From JBFGWM01 sp041588495 (GTDB lineage: Bacteria > Pseudomonadota > Gammaproteobacteria > Pseudomonadales > JBFGWM01): DNA of 28,851 bases. The stretch is taken from contig JBFGWM010000003.1 in assembly GCA_041588495.1 (NCBI GenBank), forward strand, positions 1-28,851, read 5' to 3'. Under the pieces are notes generated by a model, which ran no database searches, was not told where the DNA came from, and was given only the letters and a program-made list of their open reading frames with translations. The translations under genes and the position numbers were made by a program. Below are positions 17,371 through 25,716 of this stretch, in pieces; position 1 is the first letter of the stretch, and each line of letters starts with the position of its first letter.

Positions 17371-18174
17371 ATGTCGATACTCGACAAACTGCGCGATGAG
17401 CGCGATGACCTGGACCGGCGCAAGGCCGCCGACGCCCGGCGCGAGGCTCAGTTGCGCGCGGCTTACGAAAAACAGATCCGCCCCGCGCTCCACGACGCAT
17501 ACCATTATTTCAAGGAGTTCTTTGAGCACCTGGATGTGCTGAACAAGGAAACCGGTGTCGCCGTGGAAATGGATGATTTCGGGCCGGTACGCAGTCTCCG
17601 GCCGGGCCGGCACTTCGTGCGCGTGGACAAGAGCGACCAGATTGGCCAGGTCATCTGTGGCAGGAAGGTCACCGGCAAGGATCTCTCGATGCGGCTCAAG
17701 GGCAGGGTCAGTTTCGAAGCGATGGAGGCGCGCCTGGAAAATTGCGGATTCCGGTTTGAACGGCGGGTTTTCCATGATGAAAATGGCGAGGTTTCCGGCG
17801 GCAGTTTCCTGGTGCCGATGAATTTCGTCCAGGCCGTGACTTTTTCCGCAGACGTCCCGAGTTCCTCGGTTGACGTCACGGTGGCCCATTTTCGACGATT
17901 CGGCGTGAACAGGCGGCGTTTCCGGCCCGAGCAGGTCATCGAAGCCCTGTTTGACGATATCGGGGCGTACCTCCTCGGCGAAACCGAGGCCCTGTTCCGC
18001 ACCGAGCTCGCGCCGGAAGCCCGCGACAAGCTCCAGCGCGCTGTTCAGGAGGAGCGCGCGCAGCGGGACCGGGAAGTCGAGGCTGGGCGCCAGGAGCGAA
18101 ACCACCACGATGAACTGCGCGACCAGTCGCGATCCCTGCGCGAGTTTTACGACAGGTTCCGTGGGCGCACCTGA
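17371..18174 (+). CDS. Conserved-looking protein of unknown function between hflX and hflK
   Basis: I do not recognise the family. The 267-residue product starts at ATG 17371 with GGTGA four bases upstream. The first 40 residues are strongly charged and helical (KLRDERDDLDRRKAADARRE), probably a short coiled coil. Residues about 62-175 look beta-rich (GVAVEMDDFGPVRSL, GRHFVRVDK, SGGSFLVPMNFVQAVTFSA). The last 60 residues are again charged helix with many Arg and Glu (LQRAVQEERAQRDREVE). There is no signal peptide, membrane segment or catalytic motif, so a cytoplasmic structural or adaptor role is possible but unproven. Codon use resembles the neighbours. It has its own candidate promoter and is followed by a GC-rich inverted repeat, so it may be an independent unit inserted into the usual hflX-hflK order. 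Confidence 0.85.
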   Translation: MSILDKLRDERDDLDRRKAADARREAQLRAAYEKQIRPALHDAYHYFKEFFEHLDVLNKETGVAVEMDDFGPVRSLRPGRHFVRVDKSDQIGQVICGRKVTGKDLSMRLKGRVSFEAMEARLENCGFRFERRVFHDENGEVSGGSFLVPMNFVQAVTFSADVPSSSVDVTVAHFRRFGVNRRRFRPEQVIEALFDDIGAYLLGETEALFRTELAPEARDKLQRAVQEERAQRDREVEAGRQERNHHDELRDQSRSLREFYDRFRGRT

Positions 18175-18207
18175 GCGGTAGTACGCGTCTCTGCGGCCGG
18201 CAACCGG

Positions 18208-18229
18208 ACCGCCTGCCCGGGCGGGCGGT
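18208..18229. repeat. GC-rich inverted repeat upstream of hflK
   Basis: Eleven-base arms ACCGCCTGCCC and GGGCGGGCGGT abut directly and pair with a single mismatch. The dyad lies 33 bases after the stop of the unknown gene and has no T-tract, so it is not a standard intrinsic terminator. It could be a protein-binding site or form an RNA hairpin; either is a guess. Confidence 0.4.
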
Positions 18230-18264
18230 GGCAACAACGATCGGGACCGCCGTCAGTACAACCC

Positions 18265-18293
18265 TTGCAGCTATACATTCAGCCCCCTAGAAT
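18265..18293 (+). promoter_or_regulatory. Candidate promoter for the hflKC-DUF2065-hisZ-purA operon
   Basis: TTGCAG (18265-18270) and TAGAAT (18288-18293) are 17 bases apart. The -10 matches five of six positions and the -35 three, with TTG intact. Transcription would begin near 18300, leaving a leader of about 65 bases before the hflK ATG. Confidence 0.45.
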
Positions 18294-18366
18294 GCCCTTC
18301 CTTGATCCGCGCGCGGCGGCTATACGCTTGCGGCGGCCCACTGAATGACGAGGTTTGATTGCGCTG

Positions 18367-19533
18367 ATGGCCTGGAACGAACCTGGCGGCAACGGAAATG
18401 ATCAGGATCCCTGGAGTGGCGGCGGAAAACGCGGCGACCAGGGTCCCCCCGATCTCGACGAGGTGTTTCGCAAGTTCCGTGATCGCCTTGGCGGCGTGAT
18501 GGGCGGGTCTTCTGGTGGCGGTGGCAACAAGGCCGCGGGCAATGCCGCGGTGTGGGTGGTTCTCGGCGGTCTGTTCGTATTGTGGCTGGTACTGGGCCTA
18601 TACCGGATCGAGGAAGCGGAACGCGGGGTCGTGCTGCGTTTCGGAAAGTATCTTGAGACCGTTGGTCCGGGCCTGCACTGGAATCCGCTGATCGTCGACA
18701 AAGTTTCGCGCGTCAACGTCACCAAGGTTCGGGCCCATGCCCACCGGGCGCAGATGCTCACCGAGGACGAGAATATTGTCGAGGTGAGTATCTCCGTCCA
18801 GTACCGGGTTACCGACCCGAAAGCCTTCACTCTCGAGGTCCGCGATCCCGAGGTCAGTCTCGAACACGCGGCAGAGAGCGCCCTGCGTCACGTGGTGGGA
18901 AGTTCGGAAATGCACCAGGTGCTCACCGAGGGGCGTGAGCAGGTTGCGCAGGAAGTGCACGTCCGCCTGCAACGCTACCTGGACATTTACGGTACCGGGC
19001 TCCAGGTGAGCCAGATCAACATCGAAAACACGCAGGCTCCCAAAGAGGTGCAGGCTGCCTTCGACGACGTGATCAAGGCGCGCGAGGACGAGCAACGGGT
19101 CAAGAACGAGGCGGAAGCCTACGCGAATGGCGTGGTCCCGGAAGCGCGAGGCAAGGCGCAACGGGTGCTCGAGGAAGCCAACGGTTACAAAGAAGAAGTG
19201 ATCGCCCGTGCCGAGGGTGAGGCCGACCGCTTCCTGAAATTGCTGGCTGAATACCAGAAGGCGCCAGTCGTGACCCGGAACCGCCTGTACCTGGACACGG
19301 TGCAATCCGTGATCGGCAACAGCACGAAAATTCTCGTGGACGTCGAGGGTGGCAACAACCTGATGTACCTGCCGCTGGACAAGCTGGTCGGCCAGCAGAC
19401 GGCGACTGCCGGTACAACCGGTCGCCTGGAGGACCTAGACGAACACGGGGTGAAGGCGCTGACGGATCGCATCATGGATGAACTGCGCGAAAGACAGCGG
19501 CGCGAAACCACCAGCCGTCGGGGGATGCGATAA
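18367..19533 (+). CDS. hflK: FtsH-modulating SPFH protein HflK
   Basis: Inner-membrane SPFH/band 7 protein that, with HflC, forms a cage around the FtsH protease. The start is ATG 18367 (MAWNEPGGNGND, matching the E. coli N-terminus); an in-frame TTG at 18355 adds four residues. The product is 388 residues: a Gly-rich cytoplasmic N-terminus containing DQGPPDLDEVFRKF, one membrane span (61-80), the SPFH domain (IEEAERGVVLRFGKY onward) and a long coiled-coil tail rich in Glu, Ala and Arg (VIKAREDEQRVKNEAEAYAN). Its stop and the hflC start share one base (TAATG), so translation is coupled. Confidence 0.97.
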   Translation: MAWNEPGGNGNDQDPWSGGGKRGDQGPPDLDEVFRKFRDRLGGVMGGSSGGGGNKAAGNAAVWVVLGGLFVLWLVLGLYRIEEAERGVVLRFGKYLETVGPGLHWNPLIVDKVSRVNVTKVRAHAHRAQMLTEDENIVEVSISVQYRVTDPKAFTLEVRDPEVSLEHAAESALRHVVGSSEMHQVLTEGREQVAQEVHVRLQRYLDIYGTGLQVSQINIENTQAPKEVQAAFDDVIKAREDEQRVKNEAEAYANGVVPEARGKAQRVLEEANGYKEEVIARAEGEADRFLKLLAEYQKAPVVTRNRLYLDTVQSVIGNSTKILVDVEGGNNLMYLPLDKLVGQQTATAGTTGRLEDLDEHGVKALTDRIMDELRERQRRETTSRRGMR

Positions 19534-20405
19534 TGGGTAATCGGACCTTTGCTGTGCTGATCGCCCTGGGCCTCGTGGTCCTGGTCGGCTGGAACACCCT
19601 GTTCACGGTCAGTGAGCGCGAACGCGCGATTCTCCTGCAGTTCGGAGAAATCGTCCGGGCTGATATCGGTCCAGGCCTGCACTGGAAGGTGCCGATTCTC
19701 AACGAGGTGCGCCGCTTCGACGCCCGCGTGCAGACCCTGGACACCTCTCCGCAGCGCTACCTGACTCTCGAGAAGAAGGCAGTGATGGTGGATTCGTTCG
19801 TGAAGTGGCGGATCCGCAGTGTCCGGGATTATTACACCGCCACCTCGGGTGATGAATTCATGGCAACCCGCCTGCTGATGCCGCGGGTCGACGAGGGTCT
19901 GCGCAACCAGGTCGGCCGGCGCAGCATGCACGAGGTGGTCTCCGGTGAACGGGACCAACTGATGACCGTGCTCACGCGTTCGCTGAATGAGATCACCCAG
20001 CGTGAGCTTGGCATCGAGATTCTCGATATCCGCGTCAAGCGGATCGACCTCCCGACCGAGGTCAGCCAGGCGGTCTTCGACCGCATGACCTCGGAGCGCG
20101 AACGCGAGGCGCGGGAGCATCGTTCCAAGGGGCGTGAACTTGCGGAAGGCATCCAGGCGGACGCCGATCGCCAACGGCGGGTGATCCTCGCCAACGCGTT
20201 CCGGGAATCGGAGCAGATTCGTGGTGAAGGCGATGCGATCGCCGCCGCCACCTATGCCGCGGCCTACAGCAAGGACCCGGAGTTCTACCGCTTCCACCGG
20301 AGCCTGCAGGCTTATCGCGAGGTTTTCAGCAACAAGGGCGACCTGCTGGTCCTCGAGCCTGACAGCGAGTTCTTCGATTACCTGAACAAGGCCCAGGGCA
20401 GGTAA
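19533..20405 (+). CDS. hflC: FtsH-modulating SPFH protein HflC
   Basis: Partner of HflK in the periplasmic-side cage that restricts FtsH access to membrane substrates. The 290-residue product has one N-terminal membrane span (about 5-22, VLIALGLVVLVGW), followed by an SPFH domain beginning SERERAILLQFGEI. The helical segment SEREREAREHRSKGRE follows, then a conserved C-terminal part (YSKDPEFYRFHRSLQAYREV). It begins inside the hflK stop codon. The gene is followed after 49 bases by the small DUF2065 gene. Confidence 0.97.
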   Translation: MGNRTFAVLIALGLVVLVGWNTLFTVSERERAILLQFGEIVRADIGPGLHWKVPILNEVRRFDARVQTLDTSPQRYLTLEKKAVMVDSFVKWRIRSVRDYYTATSGDEFMATRLLMPRVDEGLRNQVGRRSMHEVVSGERDQLMTVLTRSLNEITQRELGIEILDIRVKRIDLPTEVSQAVFDRMTSEREREAREHRSKGRELAEGIQADADRQRRVILANAFRESEQIRGEGDAIAAATYAAAYSKDPEFYRFHRSLQAYREVFSNKGDLLVLEPDSEFFDYLNKAQGR

Positions 20406-20454
20406 CGGCGATTCCGGCAATCGGGCCGAACGCCTGCAACCGGAACGCAATCCC

Positions 20455-20649
20455 GTGCAGAATTTCTGGCACCAACTGGCGGTCGCCTTCTGCCTGATGC
20501 TGGTCATCGAGGGCATCATGCCCTTTCTCTACCCGCGGCGCTGGCGCGAAATGGTGCGCATGCTCTCCGAAATCGACGACAACACCATGCGCATGATGGG
20601 ACTGTTCAGTATGCTTACCGGTACCGTGATCCTTTACATCATCAACTGA
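20455..20649 (+). CDS. DUF2065 small inner-membrane protein (YjeT family)
   Basis: A 64-residue protein starting at GTG 20455. It has two hydrophobic segments (about 7-25, LAVAFCLMLVIEGIMPFLY, and about 47-63, MGLFSMLTGTVILYII) separated by a short loop containing YPRRWREMVRML. This is the pattern of E. coli YjeT/DUF2065, which sits at the same position after hflC. Its function is not established; the conserved neighbourhood suggests a link with the HflKC complex, or simply operon conservation. It ends four bases before hisZ. Confidence 0.88.
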   Translation: MQNFWHQLAVAFCLMLVIEGIMPFLYPRRWREMVRMLSEIDDNTMRMMGLFSMLTGTVILYIIN

Positions 20650-20653
20650 AGCC

Positions 20654-21865
20654 ATGAGCCGATCATCCGCGAAACCAGTTGAACGCTGGCTGCTGCCCGA
20701 CGGGGTGGAGGAAATGCTCCCCGCGGCGGCCCTGCGCCTGGAACACCAGCGGCGCCAGTTGCTCGATCTGTACGCCAGCTGGGGCTATGAGCTGGTCATC
20801 ACGCCGTTGATCGAGTACCTGGAATCGCTGCTGGTCACCGGAAGCCCGGATCTCGACCTGCAAACCTTCAAGGTGACCGATCAGCTGAGCGGTCGCATGA
20901 TGGGCGTGCGCGCGGATATCACTCCGCAGGCCGCGCGCATCGATGCCCACAGCCTGCGACGCGAGGTTCCGGTCCGACTCTGCTATGCGGGAAGCGTGCT
21001 GCACACGCGGCCGGAGACCCTGGGTGCATCGCGCAGCCCGATCCAGGTCGGTGCGGAACTGTACGGCCACGGGGAGGCGGCAAGCGATATCGAGGTGATG
21101 CACCTGATGGTCGAGACCCTGAACCTGGCGGGGGTGAGCGATTTCCAGCTCGACATCGGCCACGTCGGGGTATTTCGCGAACTGGCACACGCAGCCGGAC
21201 TCGGTGCCGACCAGGAACGCACCCTGTTCTCCCTGGTCCAGCGCAAGGCGCTGCCGGAGATTGATGCGCTGGTCGCCGGCGCAGTCGAGGATTCGCGCCT
21301 CGCCGCCATGTTGCGCGAACTGCCGCGTCTCAACGGTGGCGAGGAGGTGCTCGGCGAGGCCGCGCGCGTGCTTGCCGGCGCGCCGGAGGGTGCAACCCGG
21401 GCCCTGGCCAATATCCGCGAAATCGCCGAGGGTCTGCGCGCGCGGGTGCCCGGCATCGAGTTCTACTTCGATCTGAGCGAACTGCGTGGTTATCACTATC
21501 ACACCGGCGTGGTGTTCTCCGCTTACCTGCCTGAGCATGGGCAGGCGGTGGCCCACGGCGGACGTTACGACGAGATCGGCCGGCTCTTCGGGCGTGCGCG
21601 CCCGGCCACCGGGTTCAGTGCTGATCTCAAACTGCTGGCGGCGCAGGGCGATGGCGGTGCTGTGCAGGCCGGGGCCATCCTCGCGCCCGCGGGAAGTGAT
21701 GCCGAACTGTTGGCGCTGGTCGCCCAGTTGCGCACCTCCGGGGAGCGGGTCGTGCAGTTCCTTCCCGGTCAGGCCGGCGGCAAGGCGGACATGGGAGTCG
21801 ATCGCGAGATCGTCAGGCAGAAAGACGGCTGGGCCGTTGTGCCCGTTGCGGAGGCGGACAGTTAA
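20654..21865 (+). CDS. hisZ: ATP phosphoribosyltransferase regulatory subunit HisZ
   Basis: Catalytically inactive histidyl-tRNA synthetase paralogue that activates the short form of HisG, the first enzyme of histidine synthesis. The 403-residue product starts WLLPDGVEEMLP, keeps class II core segments (FKVTDQLSGRMMGVRADITP for motif 2-type binding, HGGRYDEIGRLFG late in the core) and lacks the C-terminal anticodon-binding domain of HisRS. The start is ATG 20654. purA begins two bases after the stop. HisZ next to purA is the usual order in Pseudomonas-like genomes, and both pathways draw on the purine/PRPP pool. Confidence 0.95.
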   Translation: MSRSSAKPVERWLLPDGVEEMLPAAALRLEHQRRQLLDLYASWGYELVITPLIEYLESLLVTGSPDLDLQTFKVTDQLSGRMMGVRADITPQAARIDAHSLRREVPVRLCYAGSVLHTRPETLGASRSPIQVGAELYGHGEAASDIEVMHLMVETLNLAGVSDFQLDIGHVGVFRELAHAAGLGADQERTLFSLVQRKALPEIDALVAGAVEDSRLAAMLRELPRLNGGEEVLGEAARVLAGAPEGATRALANIREIAEGLRARVPGIEFYFDLSELRGYHYHTGVVFSAYLPEHGQAVAHGGRYDEIGRLFGRARPATGFSADLKLLAAQGDGGAVQAGAILAPAGSDAELLALVAQLRTSGERVVQFLPGQAGGKADMGVDREIVRQKDGWAVVPVAEADS

Positions 21866-21867
21866 TC

Positions 21868-23166
21868 ATGGGCAAGGCGGTTGTCGTACTTGGTACCCAA
21901 TGGGGTGATGAGGGCAAGGGCAAGGTGGTGGATCTGCTGACCGAGCAGGTGCATGCCGTGGTCCGTTTCCAGGGCGGGCACAATGCCGGCCACACGTTGG
22001 TCATCGACGGTGAAAAAACCGTGCTGCACCTGATTCCCTCGGGAATCCTGCGCGAGCAGGTGACCTGCCTCATCGGCAACGGCGTGGTCCTGTCACCGCC
22101 GGCCATTCTCGAGGAGATCGCGGAACTCGAGGCGCGCGGGGTCCCGGTGCGGGAGCGCCTGCGCATCAGTTCGGCGTGCCCGCTGATCCTGCCGTACCAT
22201 GTGCGACTCGATCACGCGCGCGAACGCGCCCGCGGGGATGCCAAGATCGGCACCACCGGGCGCGGTATCGGTCCAGCCTACGAGGACAAGGTGTCCCGAC
22301 GCGGCGTGCGTCTTGGCGATACCTATCAGCGGGAGCGTTTCGCCGCGAAGCTCGGCGAGGTGCTCGATTATCACAATTTCGTGTTGCGCAATTACTACCA
22401 GGAAGAACCGGTCGATTTTCACCAGACCCTGGACGAGACCCTGGAAATGGCCGAGCAGCTGAAGCCCATGGTGGCCGACGTGGCCGGCATGCTGCACCAG
22501 TACCGCCGCCAGGGCGCCAACATTCTTTTTGAGGGTGCCCAGGGCGCCCTGCTCGACATCGACCACGGCACCTATCCTTACGTCACCTCGTCGAACACCA
22601 CCGCCGGGAGTACCGCGACCGGCAGTGGTTTCGGCCCGCTTTATCTCGACTACGTGCTTGGCATCACCAAGGCCTACGCCACCCGGGTCGGTTCCGGCCC
22701 GTTTCCGACGGAACTGTTCGATGACACCGGCGAGTTCCTGGCCCGTCGCGGCCACGAGTTCGGCGCCACCACCGGCCGGCCCCGTCGTTGTGGCTGGTTT
22801 GATGCGGCTGCCCTGCAGCGCGCGATCCAGATCAACTCGATCTCCGGTCTGTGCCTGACCAAGCTGGATGTGCTCGACGGGCTCGACACCATCCGCATCT
22901 GTGTCGGTTACCGCAGCGCCGATGGTGCGGACCCGGTGATGCCGATGGACAGCGAGGGTTACGAGGCCCTGGAGCCCTTGTACGAGGACCTGCCTGGGTG
23001 GAGCGAGTCGACCCTCGGAATCCGCGAATTGTCCGGCCTGCCGGAAAACGCACGGCGTTATATCGCGCGCATCGAGGAAATTCTCGAGGTACCCATTGAC
23101 GTGATCTCGACCGGTCCCGATCGCAACGAGACCATTGTCCTGCGTGATCCGTTCGCTGCGGAATAG
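21868..23166 (+). CDS. purA: Adenylosuccinate synthetase
   Basis: GTP-dependent ligation of aspartate to IMP, the first committed step to AMP. The 432-residue length is typical. The N-terminus has the modified P-loop GTQWGDEGKGK (9-19) with catalytic D14, then GGHNAGHT with the catalytic histidine. Further signatures are GTTGRGIGPAYEDK, QGALLDIDHGTYPYVTSSNT and the GTP-specificity segment TKLDVLDGL. The start is ATG 21868, two bases after hisZ. No terminator-like hairpin is visible in the 30 bases before the next gene. Confidence 0.98.
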   Translation: MGKAVVVLGTQWGDEGKGKVVDLLTEQVHAVVRFQGGHNAGHTLVIDGEKTVLHLIPSGILREQVTCLIGNGVVLSPPAILEEIAELEARGVPVRERLRISSACPLILPYHVRLDHARERARGDAKIGTTGRGIGPAYEDKVSRRGVRLGDTYQRERFAAKLGEVLDYHNFVLRNYYQEEPVDFHQTLDETLEMAEQLKPMVADVAGMLHQYRRQGANILFEGAQGALLDIDHGTYPYVTSSNTTAGSTATGSGFGPLYLDYVLGITKAYATRVGSGPFPTELFDDTGEFLARRGHEFGATTGRPRRCGWFDAAALQRAIQINSISGLCLTKLDVLDGLDTIRICVGYRSADGADPVMPMDSEGYEALEPLYEDLPGWSESTLGIRELSGLPENARRYIARIEEILEVPIDVISTGPDRNETIVLRDPFAAE

Positions 23167-23196
23167 ACAGGCATTTTCGGCCGCGCCTTTCTCACC

Positions 23197-24261
23197 ATGA
23201 ACTTTGCAGCCCCGACCCGTCTTCCCGGCTCACGCCGCCGGTGGGGCCTGCTGCTCGCCGCCCTGCTCATCGCGGCTCCCGTTGGCGCCCGCTACGAGGG
23301 ACCGAAGTCCGATCACTTCGATGGCAAGGTGTTCCGGAACCTGGTGCCGACCCCGCACAAGTCCGTGTGGACGCTGATCCGCTGGCGCCTGACCCGCGAG
23401 GTGGAGGGCGAATGGACCTACCGGGACAACCCGGAGTTCAACGGCGTCCGCGAGGAGCGCGTTCATGGCCGGCGCATGGTGGTCACTTTCGTCAACCACT
23501 CCACGGTACTGGTGCAGGCGGGGGGCATCAATCTGCTGACCGACCCGATCTGGTCAAAGCGCTGCAGCCCGGTCAGTTTCATCGGACCGGACCGTCACCA
23601 TCCGCCGGGTATAGCCTTCGAGGATCTGCCGCCCATCGATGCGGTTGTGGTCAGCCACAATCATTACGATCATCTCGACCTGCCGACTTTGGAGCGACTG
23701 CACCGCGACCACAAGCCGGTGATCATGGTCGGCCTGGGCAACGGGCAACTGCTGCGCGACCGCGGGATCGATACGGTCGAGGAAATGGACTGGTGGGATC
23801 GCCGCCAGCTGGCCCCCGGCGTGGCGGTGCACATGGTTCCCGCGCAGCACTGGTCGGCACGCACCCGCTTCGATACCAACCGCACATTGTGGGGCGGTTA
23901 CGTGATGGAGACCCCCGGGGGACCGCTGTTCTTCGCCGGAGACACCGGTGGCGGGCCGCATTTCCGCATGATCCGCGAGCGTTTCGGGCCGATGCGGTTC
24001 TCCCTGCTGCCGGTTGGCGCATTCCTGCCGCGCTGGTTCATGAAGGACAATCACCTGTCGCCGGCGGATGCGCTGGAGGTGCATCGGGAGCTGGAGTCCA
24101 GGGAAAGCATGGCGATTCACTTCGGCACCTTCGAACTGGGCGACGACGGCCAGTTCCATGCCGTGAAGTTGCTGCGCAAGCTGCGCGCGGAGCAGGGCAT
24201 GCCAGCGAAGGAGTTCTGGGTTCCCCGTGTAGGGATTCCAAAGGAAGTGCGCGCTTACTGA
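23197..24261 (+). CDS. Exported metallo-beta-lactamase-fold hydrolase, NAPE-PLD/UlaG-like
   Basis: The 354-residue protein has an N-terminal hydrophobic signal (about 16-31, WGLLLAALLIAAPVGA) after a basic stretch. SRRRW at 12-16 is loosely Tat-like, but a Sec signal is equally possible. The metal site is clear: H154, H156, D158 and H159 (SHNHYDHLD), H218 (PAQHWSARTRFD), D249 (FFAGDTGGG) and H308 (AIHFGTF). The segment WSARTRFDTNRTLWGGYV is typical of the N-acylphosphatidylethanolamine phospholipase D-like branch, so a lipid phosphodiesterase is a reasonable guess; the substrate cannot be read from the sequence. No Shine-Dalgarno is evident at ATG 23197. The 3' end overlaps the thioesterase gene on the other strand by seven bases. 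Confidence 0.88.
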   Translation: MNFAAPTRLPGSRRRWGLLLAALLIAAPVGARYEGPKSDHFDGKVFRNLVPTPHKSVWTLIRWRLTREVEGEWTYRDNPEFNGVREERVHGRRMVVTFVNHSTVLVQAGGINLLTDPIWSKRCSPVSFIGPDRHHPPGIAFEDLPPIDAVVVSHNHYDHLDLPTLERLHRDHKPVIMVGLGNGQLLRDRGIDTVEEMDWWDRRQLAPGVAVHMVPAQHWSARTRFDTNRTLWGGYVMETPGGPLFFAGDTGGGPHFRMIRERFGPMRFSLLPVGAFLPRWFMKDNHLSPADALEVHRELESRESMAIHFGTFELGDDGQFHAVKLLRKLRAEQGMPAKEFWVPRVGIPKEVRAY

Positions 24262-24725
24262 CCCTGCTCGAACGCGCGAATGCGTTCCGCCAGTTCCGCA
24301 GGCAGCGGGGCCTTGGTTCCCGCCTTGTAGTTGAACGTCACGATGAGTCCCGAGCCCTCCGCGGCCAGCTTGCCATGTTGCTGGCTGGCGACCGCGTAAC
24401 GCATGGTGAAGCGGTCCTCACGGATGTCCTCCGAGCGCGCACCGATCAACACCCGGTCCGGGTAGGTCAGCGGAATCCGGAAGCGGCAGTCGGTACTGGC
24501 GAGGATCGGACCGATGCCGGTTGCCTGCATGGTCTCCAGCGTCCCGACGCGCTCGAAGTAGGCGATCCGGGCATGCTCGAAAAAGCGGAAATAGACCGTG
24601 TTGTTGACGTGCTCGAACGCGTCCATGTCGCCCCACCAGATCGGCGCCTCGATGACCAGGGCATACTCGCTGAGCAGTTCCCGTGCAGCCTGCGCGCCAT
24701 CGTAATCGGTGTTTGAATCGTTCAT
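24255..24725 (-). CDS. Hotdog-fold acyl-CoA thioesterase (4HBT/YbgC-FadM-like)
   Basis: A 156-residue protein with the 4HBT hotdog pattern: WWGDMDAFEHVNNTVYFRFF (30-49) holds the catalytic-type Asp and the His-Val-Asn-Asn turn at the start of the central helix, followed by HARIAYFERVG. Family members hydrolyse acyl-CoA thioesters; the chain length preferred here is unknown. E38 replaces the usual glycine before HVNN, a small departure from the common WGDMDxxGHVNN motif. The ATG at 24725 overlaps the stop of the upstream kinase-fold gene by four bases (ATGA), so the two are translationally coupled on the minus strand. Confidence 0.88.
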   Translation of the reverse strand: MNDSNTDYDGAQAARELLSEYALVIEAPIWWGDMDAFEHVNNTVYFRFFEHARIAYFERVGTLETMQATGIGPILASTDCRFRIPLTYPDRVLIGARSEDIREDRFTMRYAVASQQHGKLAAEGSGLIVTFNYKAGTKAPLPAELAERIRAFEQGQ

Positions 24726-25519
24726 CTCGTCTCCGCTGTACGGTTGGGTGACGGGCTGGGATTGCGCCGCGTTTCCGGCTTTTCCCGCGATGCGCGCCCG
24801 CCGGCCCGGGCAACGAGCTTACGTAATTTGCGCAACGGGCGCACCAGGTAGCGGTGCCAACCCTCGGCGACCGGTCCGCGCCTCGCACCGGCGATCTCCG
24901 CTTCGGTCAGTGCCTCAGGCTGGAAGTAGCGCTTGTGCTTGTACAGGTGCCGGGTGTCCTCGCCAGCGAGGGCACGGAACAGCGCGCCAAGGGGGCCGCG
25001 CCGGTCCAGGGCCCCGGCGCCGAAGCGAATGCAGGCCTGGAAGTCGATCAGGTAGGGTCGGCCATCGGCCCCCACGATGATATTGCCTTTCTTGTCCAGG
25101 TCGGCATAAAACACTCCACGCTGGTGGACCTCGCGGACGCACGCCAGGAGCCTGTCGAAGAAATCCGCGGCCAGGGGTTCCCCGCGGGGATGCTCGGCAA
25201 GGGTGTGTCCCTCGATGAAGCGATGGAAGTAGGCGCGCAGACCGCGGGAGGGGCCAAGAAGGGGAACGCAGTCAATGTCGGCGAGGTCGCGGTAGATCCG
25301 GTACTCACGGCGCGACATGAATACGACAAGGGGCCACAGGAGGATATTGAAAATGCCGGGCAGGCGGGTGACCTTGAGCACCCAGCGCTCTCCCGTCGGC
25401 GCCGCATAGACCGCGTTGCGGGAACAGGCCGTCTCCGCGAGCACGCGCTCGAAGCTGACATGAATGCCCTGGACGACCGCGGTAGGCGGACAACCCCTGG
25501 ACACATTCGGGCTTGGCAT
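24722..25519 (-). CDS. Kinase-fold protein (RIO/Kdo-kinase-like)
   Basis: The 265-residue product starts at ATG 25519; upstream in-frame codons extend into a region that looks non-coding. It has a compact protein-kinase-like fold: K49 (WVLKV) for the phosphate-binding lysine, E72 (RREYRIYRDL) in helix C, the catalytic loop YADLDKKGNIIV with D140 and N146, and the metal-binding D159 in YLIDFQ. DFQ in place of DFG, and a loop one residue longer than usual between D140 and N146, place it with atypical RIO, ABC1 or Kdo/heptose kinases. The C-terminal 45 residues are very basic (RPLRKLRKLVARAGGRASRE). A membrane-surface or lipopolysaccharide substrate would suit the tail and the coupled thioesterase, but this is inference. 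Confidence 0.8.
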   Translation of the reverse strand: MPSPNVSRGCPPTAVVQGIHVSFERVLAETACSRNAVYAAPTGERWVLKVTRLPGIFNILLWPLVVFMSRREYRIYRDLADIDCVPLLGPSRGLRAYFHRFIEGHTLAEHPRGEPLAADFFDRLLACVREVHQRGVFYADLDKKGNIIVGADGRPYLIDFQACIRFGAGALDRRGPLGALFRALAGEDTRHLYKHKRYFQPEALTEAEIAGARRGPVAEGWHRYLVRPLRKLRKLVARAGGRASREKPETRRNPSPSPNRTAETR

Positions 25520-25555
25520 GACGTGGAAGCGCCGTAGTTCTCGAATCTGGCCGGC

Positions 25556-25584
25556 ATTGTAACCATTTTGTGAGGAATTGTGGC
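25556..25584 (-). promoter_or_regulatory. Candidate promoter for the kinase-thioesterase pair
   Basis: On the minus strand TACAAT (25561-25556) lies 17 bases after GCCACA (25584-25579). The -10 matches five positions and the -35 three. Transcription would begin near 25549, 30 bases before the ATG at 25519. It diverges from the promoter of the small gene to the right. Confidence 0.4.
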
Positions 25585-25617
25585 GCTTTGGCCCGCCTGC
25601 CCGTCGGCCCGGCAGCG

Positions 25618-25646
25618 CTGAAAAGCGCCCCTGAACCGGGTACAAT
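25618..25646 (+). promoter_or_regulatory. Candidate sigma-70 promoter for the PA4642-like gene
   Basis: CTGAAA (25618-25623) and TACAAT (25641-25646) are 17 bases apart, matching the consensus at four and five positions. Transcription would begin near 25653, about 64 bases before the ATG at 25717. Confidence 0.5.
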
Positions 25647-25716
25647 ACGCCGCCCCGCAAGACGGCGGTGCGGCGGACCGGGATCCGCGGACACCCATTG
25701 GTATGGCAGGCAAGAG

